A stretch of DNA of 11,294 nucleotides from VBAS01 sp964508655 (GTDB lineage Bacteria; Bacteroidota; Bacteroidia; Chitinophagales; Chitinophagaceae). The position numbers and the translations under genes are program-made. This document shows, one piece after another, positions 5,162 through 11,294 of the stretch. Location: positions 1 through 11,294 of the forward strand of contig CAZDUO010000107.1 in assembly GCA_964508655.1 (NCBI GenBank), given 5' to 3'. The notes below the pieces were generated by a model. It saw nothing but the letters and a program-made list of their open reading frames with translations, was not told the origin of the DNA and did no database searches. Position 1 is the stretch's first letter. Every line of letters starts with the position of its first letter.

Positions 5162-5881
5162 TTATTCCCTGATTTCTACATTTTCGGGCTTAATCAGCGG
5201 CTCGCCCTGCAGCTTCAAAAAAATCTGTGCCACCGTTACCACGTCTTTCTGACAATAAGTTACAATCCGCTTCAGGTCTTTGTCGTTCCAGTACACACTC
5301 CACACTTTGCTGCCATCAATATCGTCTTTAGGCGTGGGTATGCCCAGGGTATGGGCCAGCAGGTTCAGTGAAGTATAACTTTTAAAATCACCAAATTTCC
5401 ATAACTCAAGTGTGTCGAAATGATTTACCTCCCAGGGTTTTTTGCCGCTTATATTCAAAACCGCCGGTATGGCAATTTCATTTACCACCAGCCGCCGGCA
5501 GAGGTAGGGGAAATCAAATTCCTTCCCGTTGTGTGCACATAAATATTTTGTTTCGCCGCTGCTCCACTTCTTCAGCATTTCGCAAAATTCTGCCAGCAGT
5601 ATTTTTTCATTTTCCCCGTCAAACGATTTCAAAAACAATTTGCGGCCCGAAACCGTATTTTGAATATAGCCGCAACTGATGCAAATGATTTTTCCAAACT
5701 CGGCATAAATACCCGCCCGGTGATAAATCGATTCTTTGGTTTCCTCTTCATGATACTTCAGCAGCGAAGCGGCTTTGGTGTCCCACAGTTCTTTCCAGTC
5801 TTTCGGCAGTGAATGATAATCGGCATACTGGGGAGCCGTTTCAATATCGAGAAACAAAATATTGCTGGTGTATTCGGCCAT
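5162..5881 (-). CDS. PolB-like DEDDy 3'-5' exonuclease
   Basis: 239 residues, a free-standing exonuclease of the RNase H-like DEDDy class, closest to the predicted exonucleases related to the PolB proofreading domain. ExoI is FLDIETA (D12, E14), ExoII is HNGKEFDFPYL (N118, D123) and ExoIII is YCQKDVVTV (Y209, D213), so all four acidic residues and the tyrosine are present. The protein is expected to remove nucleotides from 3' ends using two metal ions; its in vivo substrate is not known. The HFDTLELWKFG and SLNLLAHTLGIPTPKDDIDGSKV segments are typical of this group. There is no polymerase domain. It starts 26 bp after manC on the same strand and is probably the last gene of a kdsD-manC-exonuclease transcript. 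Confidence 0.88.
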   Translation of the reverse strand: MAEYTSNILFLDIETAPQYADYHSLPKDWKELWDTKAASLLKYHEEETKESIYHRAGIYAEFGKIICISCGYIQNTVSGRKLFLKSFDGENEKILLAEFCEMLKKWSSGETKYLCAHNGKEFDFPYLCRRLVVNEIAIPAVLNISGKKPWEVNHFDTLELWKFGDFKSYTSLNLLAHTLGIPTPKDDIDGSKVWSVYWNDKDLKRIVTYCQKDVVTVAQIFLKLQGEPLIKPENVEIRE

Positions 5882-5907
5882 GATGCGGTGCTGTAAGCTG
5901 CTCCGGC

Positions 5908-6990
5908 TTAAAGGTACTTATCTCCCTTATTTCTTTTTATTTCTGCCACGTAATCTTTTATATCCTGTTCTTTATCTCTTCTGCAAATCAGCAGAGCGTC
6001 TTTGGTATCCACCACAATAAATTCATCGAGGCCTTGCAACACCACCAGCTTATTATCCGGTGCATGCACCATGCAGCGGGTGGCGTCAATCACCATCACG
6101 TTTTTCCCAGCCACGGCATTTCCAAGATAATCTTTTTCCATGCTGTCCCAGGCGCTGTTCCAGGTGCCCAGGTCGCTCCAGCCGAATGTGGAAGGAATGA
6201 TATACACATTATCGGCCTTTTCCATGATGCCGAAATCAATAGAGATATTGGTGCACTGCGGGTAAATTTCTTCTATCGCTGCTTTTTCTTCTTTCGTGTT
6301 GAATTTGTCTTTCTCGGCACCAAAAACATCATACATCTCAGGCAGGTATTTTTCAAATGCCTTGATGATGTTTTTTACTTTCCAGATAAATATGCCCGCA
6401 TTCCACAGAAAATCTCCGCTGGCTATAAAGGTCTTCGCCAGCTCAATATTCGGTTTTTCAGTAAAGGTTTTTACTTTAAAAATGTCCGGTGCTGCCTGTA
6501 CCGTATTGTGTTGAATGTAACCGTAGCCCGTGTTGGGATGGGTTGGTTTGATACCAAGCGTAACAAATGCATTAATGTGGCTGACAAAATCCAGCGCCTT
6601 TTTGGCCGTAGTGATAAATTCAGCCGTTTCCGTCACCAGGTGATCGGCTGGGGCCACCACCAGGCTGGCATTCGGATCCTTTTTTAAAAGCTTGAAAGAA
6701 ATATATGCCACGCAGGGGGCCGTGTTTTTTCGTGATGGCTCGCCCAGGATGTTTTCCTCCGGCACATGCGGCAGTTGTTTTTTTACTATCGGCACATACT
6801 CCGCCGAAGTAATAATGAAAATGTTTTCTTCCGGAACCAGCTTTTTATACCGGTCGTAGGTTTGCTGAATCAGTGTTTTGCCCGTATTCAGAATATCGAG
6901 AAACTGTTTGGGAAAACTGCTGCGGCTCATAGGCCAGAAACGACTGCCAATGCCACCGGCCATAATGGCCACATAATGATGCTTACTCAT
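5908..6990 (-). CDS. manC: Mannose-1-phosphate guanylyltransferase
   Basis: 360 residues, cytoplasmic. It joins GTP and mannose-1-phosphate to GDP-mannose, the donor for mannose, fucose and related sugars in surface glycans. The nucleotide-binding signature AGGIGSRFWPMSR is at 11-23 and PKQF at 27-30. Further family segments are VVAPADH (111-117), FTEKP (176-180), FLWNAGIFIW (194-203), IDFGIMEKA (251-259) and FGWSDLGTW (269-277). The length matches the single-domain form without the C-terminal phosphomannose isomerase cupin found in bifunctional ManC/AlgA. The ATG at 6990 sits the usual few residues before the signature. It lies 63 bp after kdsD with no visible terminator between them. Another NDP-sugar pyrophosphorylase specificity is less likely given the GGxGxRxWPxSR form. 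Confidence 0.93.
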   Translation of the reverse strand: MSKHHYVAIMAGGIGSRFWPMSRSSFPKQFLDILNTGKTLIQQTYDRYKKLVPEENIFIITSAEYVPIVKKQLPHVPEENILGEPSRKNTAPCVAYISFKLLKKDPNASLVVAPADHLVTETAEFITTAKKALDFVSHINAFVTLGIKPTHPNTGYGYIQHNTVQAAPDIFKVKTFTEKPNIELAKTFIASGDFLWNAGIFIWKVKNIIKAFEKYLPEMYDVFGAEKDKFNTKEEKAAIEEIYPQCTNISIDFGIMEKADNVYIIPSTFGWSDLGTWNSAWDSMEKDYLGNAVAGKNVMVIDATRCMVHAPDNKLVVLQGLDEFIVVDTKDALLICRRDKEQDIKDYVAEIKRNKGDKYL

Positions 6991-7053
6991 AAACCCTCAT
7001 CTCCTGAAGCGGAGCGATTATTTTTTTCTTGTGATTGAATGTTTTTCATCCGC

Positions 7054-8043
7054 CTAAATCAGTCCTTCGCGAATTAAATCATGTAAATGTATAAAGCCAA
7101 GATATTTTCCCTGTCCGGATGTATTTTCCGACTGTGCATTGTCAACAACTACCAGCTGGGTGATTGATTTTTTTCGCATCAGGTCCAGCGCATCCACAGC
7201 CAGCGCATCGGGGCCAATGGTTTTTGGCGATGTTGTCATAATATCTGCAGCAGTCACTTTATCAAGCGAAATGTTTTTTTCCAGCATACGGCGCAGGTCG
7301 CCATCGGTTATTATACCCAACAGCCTGTCATCATCATCCACAATGGCTGCAGCGCCAAGTCTTTTGGATGAAATTTCCACAATCACTTCTTTCAGCAAGC
7401 TGTTCTTTGCCAGCTTTGGCTTTTCATTTTTAATATAAAGATCACTAACCCGCAAATACAGTTTTTTACCCAGCGCACCGCCGGGATGAAATTTCGCAAA
7501 ATCATCGCTGCCGAAACCTTTCATCTCCATAAGGCACACAGCCAGCGCATCACCCATCACCAGCTGTGCCGTGGTGCTGCTCGTAGGCGCCAGGTTGTTG
7601 GGGCAGGCTTCCTGTTCTACGGTTGTGTTTAATATTATGTCAGCTTGTATTGCCAGGTATGAATCAACACTGCCCACCATTGCAATCAGCACATTTTTAA
7701 AATTTTTAATCAGCGGTACCAGCACTTTTATTTCCGGGCTTTCGCCGCTTTTGCTTATTATCATCACTGCATCGTCCTGCTGCACCATGCCCAGGTCGCC
7801 ATGAATGGCATCGGCTGCATGCATAAAAATGGAAGCGGTACCCGTTGAGTTGAGTGTGGCTACAATTTTCTGGGCAATGACGGCGCTTTTTCCGATGCCG
7901 CTTACTACCAGCCGCCCCTTGCAGGCTGCAATAGCGTGGACGGCTTTTTCAAAATCCTCATTGATGAATTGAGTTAACCCGCTGATAGAACGAGACTCTA
8001 ATTCAATCGTCCTCAGGGCGGTTTGTTTTAAATCATTTGCCAT
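7054..8043 (-). CDS. kdsD: D-arabinose-5-phosphate isomerase (KpsF/GutQ family)
   Basis: 329 residues. It converts ribulose-5-phosphate to arabinose-5-phosphate, the first step towards Kdo, the inner sugar of LPS, which implies a Gram-negative envelope. The SIS domain is at about 35-175, with SGIGKS (48-53), HAADAIHGDLGM (75-86), SKSGES (97-102) and the family block EACPNNLAPTSSTT (145-158). FHPGGALGK (185-193) carries the conserved histidine H186. Two CBS domains follow (about 205-260 and 265-327; GIITDGDLRR is the end of the first). Length is normal. It is divergent from recQ and heads the kdsD-manC-exonuclease cluster. The start at 8043 is supported by a promoter-like box immediately upstream. 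Confidence 0.94.
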   Translation of the reverse strand: MANDLKQTALRTIELESRSISGLTQFINEDFEKAVHAIAACKGRLVVSGIGKSAVIAQKIVATLNSTGTASIFMHAADAIHGDLGMVQQDDAVMIISKSGESPEIKVLVPLIKNFKNVLIAMVGSVDSYLAIQADIILNTTVEQEACPNNLAPTSSTTAQLVMGDALAVCLMEMKGFGSDDFAKFHPGGALGKKLYLRVSDLYIKNEKPKLAKNSLLKEVIVEISSKRLGAAAIVDDDDRLLGIITDGDLRRMLEKNISLDKVTAADIMTTSPKTIGPDALAVDALDLMRKKSITQLVVVDNAQSENTSGQGKYLGFIHLHDLIREGLI

Positions 8044-8361
8044 TTAAGTGGCCAAAATTATAGGATTTGTCATGAACAAACGTTCCCTTTGTGATCAATA
8101 GAAGCATTTAACTTTTCAACCATCACATAGGGGTTATTTTTGTAAATTCGCTTCCCGCCGGCCGAAAAATCAGAACGGGGCATATTTCGGGATATATTTA
8201 AAAGTGAACAGGTAAAACCACTCACTCACCATCCCCGACTTTTCATTTTATATTACCTGGCTGATTCGGTGCAAAAAATCATTTACCGCAAGAGGGCGGA
8301 AGTAATAAATTCAGTATCTTAAACAGATATACCTATTTACGTGACGAAAACGATTTGAGTA
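8044..8361. other. 318-bp intergenic region between kdsD and recQ
   Basis: No open reading frame, tRNA or convincing small RNA is seen. The region separates two divergent genes. The left end holds the kdsD promoter candidate. On the plus strand TATTTTTG (8135-8142) matches the -7 box, with a weak TTTT at 8113-8116 about 18 bp upstream; used for recQ, it would give a leader of over 200 bases. The remainder up to recQ is AT-rich without clear repeats. Confidence 0.5.
8053..8080 (-). promoter_or_regulatory. Possible promoter of kdsD with a very short leader
   Basis: On the minus strand TAATTTTG (8060-8053) fits TAnnTTTG, and TTTG (8080-8077) lies 16 bp upstream, shorter than the usual 19-21. 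The box ends only 9 bases before the kdsD ATG, so the transcript would be nearly leaderless. Confidence 0.4.
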
Positions 8362-10635
8362 ATGGCTACAGCATCTGCAAAAAGTCCTGCCCGTACGGCG
8401 GGTGGGCCTGCAAAAAAAAAGGCTGAAAAACCTGCTGCAAAAAAGAAGTTAGACCTTCACAAAGCCCTGCAGGATCATTTTGGGTTTGATACTTTCAAAG
8501 GCAACCAGGAAAAAATTATTGAATCGCTGCTTGCGGGCTACGATACGTTTGTAATAAAACCCACCGGCGGCGGCAAAAGCCTGTGTTACCAGTTGCCGGC
8601 GCTCGTCAGCGACGGTGTTGCCATTATTGTTTCGCCGCTTATTGCCCTGATGAAAAACCAGGTGGACCTGGTGCGTAGCTACAGCAGCAAAGATGATGTG
8701 GCGCATTTCCTGAATTCAACACTTACCAAAAAGGAAATAAAAGAAGTGCATGATGATTTGCTGACCGGCAAAACCAAAATGCTGTACGTGGCGCCGGAAA
8801 CGCTTACCAAGCAGGAGAACCTGGAGTTTTTCAGCGACCTTAAAATTTCGTTTTTTGCCGTGGATGAGGCGCACTGTATTTCGGAGTGGGGCCACGATTT
8901 CCGGCCCGAGTACCGCCGCCTGCGGGAAATGATGATACAGATAAACCCCGATATCCCGATGATTGCACTGACTGCCACGGCAACTCCAAAGGTGCAAAGC
9001 GATATTATCACTAACCTTGACCTGCGCAACCCGAATGTTTTTATTTCTTCATTCAACCGTCCCAATCTTTATTATGAAATAATTCCCAAGATTAAAAAAG
9101 ATGATACGCTGAAGAACATGGCAAAGTTTATTGTGCAGAATAAAGGAAAGAGCGGTATCATCTATACCACCAATAGAAAAACAACAGAAGAGCTGGCCGA
9201 TATGCTGGTGGCTAACGGTATCAAAGCAGTGGCATATCATGCGGGTCTCGACAGCAAGTTGCGGACCGAACGGCAGGATAAATTTCTGAATGAAGAAGTG
9301 CAGGTAATTGTGGCCACCATCGCCTTCGGAATGGGAATTGACAAACCCGACATTCGATTTGTAATTCATTACAATATTCCCAAGAGCATTGAAAATTATT
9401 ACCAGGAAACCGGCCGCGCCGGCCGCGACGGACTGGAGGGCAAGTGTATTCTTTATTATTCACATAAAGATGTGGCCAAGCTTGAACACCTGATGCGTGA
9501 CAAGCCGCTGAGCGAACGGGAAGTGGGTGCGCAGCTCATTGGCGAAATGGTGGCTTATGCCGAAAGCGGTGTCTGCCGCAGAAAAATCCTGTTGAGCTAT
9601 TTTGGCGAAGAATATGAAAAAGAAAAATGCGGGCATTGCGACAATTGCAAACACCCGAAAGAAAAAGTGGAAGCCAAAGAAGAAGTACTGAGTGTGCTGA
9701 ATACAATCAAAGCGCTGGATGAACGCTTTGCCGCCGAGTATGTCATCAACATAATTACAGGCAGGCTTACGCCGCAGATTACAATTTACCGACACGAAGG
9801 GCTGGATGTATTTGCCTGCGGCAATGATAAGGAACCTCATTTCTGGAATTCACTGATCCGCCAGCTGCTGCTGGAGGGATTGTTGCAAAAAGACATTGAA
9901 GAATACGGCGTGCTGAAATTCACAAAGAAGGGGCTTGATTTTCTGAAGAAACCGAAGTCTTTCAAGATTGTGCTCAACAACCTGTACGAAGAAGCCAATG
10001 CCGATGATGATGAAGGCGCCGAAGGAGGTGATGGTGCTGCGGCCGATGAGCGGTTGTTTGAAATGTTGAAAGAACTGCGGCAAAAAGAGGCTAAGAAAAA
10101 AGGCTTGCCTCCCTTTGTTATTTTCCTTGAAACATCGCTGCAGGATATGGCCACCCTGTACCCGGTGACGCTTGCCAACCTGGAAAAATGCCAGGGCGTA
10201 AGCAAGGGCAAGGCCCTGCGCTATGGGAAACCGTTTATTGAACTGATTTCAAAATATGTGGAGGAAAACAACATCGAACGCCCCGATGATTTTGTGATGA
10301 AGAGCGTAGTGAACAAAAGCGGTAACAAGGTTTTTATTATCCAGAATATTGATAAAAAAATTCCGCTTGAAACCATTGCCAAAAACAAAGGCATGGACAT
10401 GAACGAGCTGCTGGAAGAAATGGAAACCATTGCTGCCAGCGGCACCCGGCTGAACCTGGACTATGCCCTGGAGCAAATACTGGATCCTTATGACCAGGAA
10501 GAAATCATCGAGTATTTCAAAGGCTGCGAAACCTCATCGCTGCAGGTGGCGCAGGAAGAACTGGCCGATCATGATTTCACATGGGAACAACTGAAACTGA
10601 TGCGGATAAAATTTTTGGGGCAGTATGGTATGTAG
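8362..10635 (+). CDS. recQ: ATP-dependent DNA helicase RecQ
   Basis: 757 residues, a 3'-5' superfamily 2 helicase for recombination and fork repair. Walker A is TGGGKS (68-73), DEAH at 168-171, the aromatic-rich loop SEWGHDFRPEY at 174-184, SAT-like motif TATAT (204-208), and motif VI QETGRAGRDG (348-357). The zinc site is C405, C423, C426, C429. The RQC winged helix is at about 435-530. An acidic linker (DDDEGAEGGD, 548-557) leads to an HRDC domain (about 560-635) and a C-terminal HTH-type region (about 655-750), which makes it longer than E. coli RecQ (about 610). The first 29 residues are Ala/Lys-rich, a basic extension before the core. An in-frame TGA at 8356-8358 makes the ATG at 8362 the first possible start. 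No Shine-Dalgarno sequence is visible. Confidence 0.96.
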   Translation: MATASAKSPARTAGGPAKKKAEKPAAKKKLDLHKALQDHFGFDTFKGNQEKIIESLLAGYDTFVIKPTGGGKSLCYQLPALVSDGVAIIVSPLIALMKNQVDLVRSYSSKDDVAHFLNSTLTKKEIKEVHDDLLTGKTKMLYVAPETLTKQENLEFFSDLKISFFAVDEAHCISEWGHDFRPEYRRLREMMIQINPDIPMIALTATATPKVQSDIITNLDLRNPNVFISSFNRPNLYYEIIPKIKKDDTLKNMAKFIVQNKGKSGIIYTTNRKTTEELADMLVANGIKAVAYHAGLDSKLRTERQDKFLNEEVQVIVATIAFGMGIDKPDIRFVIHYNIPKSIENYYQETGRAGRDGLEGKCILYYSHKDVAKLEHLMRDKPLSEREVGAQLIGEMVAYAESGVCRRKILLSYFGEEYEKEKCGHCDNCKHPKEKVEAKEEVLSVLNTIKALDERFAAEYVINIITGRLTPQITIYRHEGLDVFACGNDKEPHFWNSLIRQLLLEGLLQKDIEEYGVLKFTKKGLDFLKKPKSFKIVLNNLYEEANADDDEGAEGGDGAAADERLFEMLKELRQKEAKKKGLPPFVIFLETSLQDMATLYPVTLANLEKCQGVSKGKALRYGKPFIELISKYVEENNIERPDDFVMKSVVNKSGNKVFIIQNIDKKIPLETIAKNKGMDMNELLEEMETIAASGTRLNLDYALEQILDPYDQEEIIEYFKGCETSSLQVAQEELADHDFTWEQLKLMRIKFLGQYGM

Positions 10636-10725
10636 GGAAGCTGCGAGCCATAAGCTTTTAGCCGCCAGCTGATATCTATTCATCTGTTTATTTATCTTTA
10701 AAACACCTCTTTAGGGGATGGGAGC

Positions 10726-11124
10726 ATGAGAACAAACTATTCATCCGGCGCCAAATGGGAAGACATAGTTGGCTACAGCCGGGCTGTAAAGATGGGCAAT
10801 ACCATTGAAATAACCGGCACTGTGGCCGTGGATGAAAACAGCAGGCTCGTTGGCGGCGACGACGCTTATGAGCAAACAAAATTTATCATACAGAAAATAG
10901 AAAATGTTTTGAAGAAAGCCGGCGCTTCGCTGAATGATGTGGTGCGGACAAGAATGTTTGTCACTGATATTTCCCGCTGGCAGGAATACGGCCGTGCCCA
11001 CGGTGAATTTTTTAAAGACATCAAGCCGTGTACAACGATGGTGGAAGTTAGTAAATTGATTTCGCCGGAATATTTAATAGAGATTGAAGCCACTGCAATT
11101 TTACCCACATCGCCCCAATGGTGA
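10726..11124 (+). CDS. RidA-superfamily (YjgF/YER057c/UK114) protein lacking the catalytic arginine
   Basis: 132 residues, one chorismate-mutase-like fold; family members form trimers. RidA itself hydrolyses reactive enamine/imine intermediates from PLP enzymes. Recognisable blocks are GNTIEITGTVAVDE (24-37), EQTKFIIQKIENVLKKAGASLNDVVRTRMFVTDISRW (49-85) and the end KPCTTMVEVSKLISPEYLIEIEATAIL. Aligned to E. coli RidA (ARSCVEV), the position of the essential R105 is T103 here, so this is one of the Rid subgroups not expected to have the classic deaminase activity; its substrate is unknown. The gene starts 90 bp after recQ. A -7-like TATCTTTA lies at 10693-10700, but no matching TTTG was seen, so cotranscription with recQ is also possible. 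Confidence 0.92.
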   Translation: MRTNYSSGAKWEDIVGYSRAVKMGNTIEITGTVAVDENSRLVGGDDAYEQTKFIIQKIENVLKKAGASLNDVVRTRMFVTDISRWQEYGRAHGEFFKDIKPCTTMVEVSKLISPEYLIEIEATAILPTSPQW

Positions 11125-11236
11125 ATACGGCATCACCTCACTCCCCCGTTTGATATTTCTTACTGCTTATTCGGGATTTTGCAGGATTTCAGGTTAATCC
11201 CGGCGTTGCAAAAAACAGAGTTAATCATGAAAATTG

Positions 11237-11268
11237 TTTGGTCTGATCCTTCGTGAAAGTTATATTTG
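11237..11268 (+). promoter_or_regulatory. Bacteroidota-type promoter for a gene right of the window
   Basis: TTTG (11237-11240), a 20-base spacer and TATATTTG (11261-11268) match the TTTG-N19-21-TAnnTTTG consensus of the phylum's primary sigma factor at every defined base. No coding region lies to its right in the window, so it should drive a plus-strand gene starting shortly after the end. Confidence 0.6.
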
Positions 11269-11294
11269 ACTTATAATAAAGACCTTTAATTAAA

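Noticed and set aside
4948..5172. 74-codon plus-strand open frame
   Set aside because: It covers the tRNA-Phe gene in antisense and intergenic repeats, and its product resembles no protein.
6034..6687. 217-codon plus-strand open frame
   Set aside because: It lies wholly inside manC on the other strand; manC has full family motifs, and the product here is His/Phe-rich without any recognisable family.
10640..10675. Repeated AGCT/AAGCTT motifs after recQ as a terminator
   Set aside because: Only a 5-bp stem with a long mismatched interior can be drawn and no T-run follows directly.
11172..11202. Inverted repeat CGGGATT/AATCCCG as terminator of the RidA-like gene
   Set aside because: The 7-bp arms are perfect, but the loop is 17 bases and no T-run follows on the plus strand, so termination is not supported.

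Overview
The window looks like a chromosomal segment of a member of the Bacteroidota, probably near Chitinophagaceae. This is inferred from three things: gene content (a Pif1-like helicase and a RecQ that both end in HRDC plus helix-turn-helix tails, KdsD, a single-domain ManC, a PolB-like exonuclease and a stand-alone GIY-YIG protein); the lack of Shine-Dalgarno sequences before most genes; and several promoter-like sites of the Bacteroidota type (TTTG, about 20 bp, TAnnTTTG). The genus cannot be fixed from the sequence alone. It is a draft scaffold, with a run of exactly 100 N at 4419-4518.

Layout. The window opens with the 3' part of mnmG (+), which meets a large Pif1-like helicase gene (-) tail to tail with a 16-bp overlap. 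A strong terminator separates the helicase from a short ssb gene (-). Two small genes of unknown function follow on the plus strand; the first encodes a Cys4 zinc ribbon. Next comes an unusual minus-strand locus: a tRNA-Phe gene whose 3' end and terminator are repeated three times, with a GIY-YIG nuclease gene between two copies and the N gap between the other two. Beyond it lies a minus-strand cluster, kdsD-manC-PolB-like exonuclease. The last two genes are recQ (+), divergent from kdsD, and a RidA-superfamily gene (+). A good promoter at the right edge points to another gene outside the window.

How the genes fit together. MnmG modifies the tRNA wobble uridine. The Pif1-like helicase, SSB, RecQ and the exonuclease are DNA-maintenance proteins. 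KdsD starts Kdo synthesis for LPS, and ManC makes GDP-mannose for surface glycans. Most of the window is ordinary housekeeping.

The notable part is 4364-5023. It is best read as a tandem array of small cassettes, each consisting of a GIY-YIG gene, a T-arm-like hairpin, the tRNA 3' end and a terminator, stacked behind tRNA-Phe. The flanks of the middle repeat show that at least one further GIY-YIG unit must lie in the gap. The resident tRNA also has a C-A mismatch in its acceptor stem at a base carried by every repeat copy, as if the cassette had replaced the tRNA's own 3' end.
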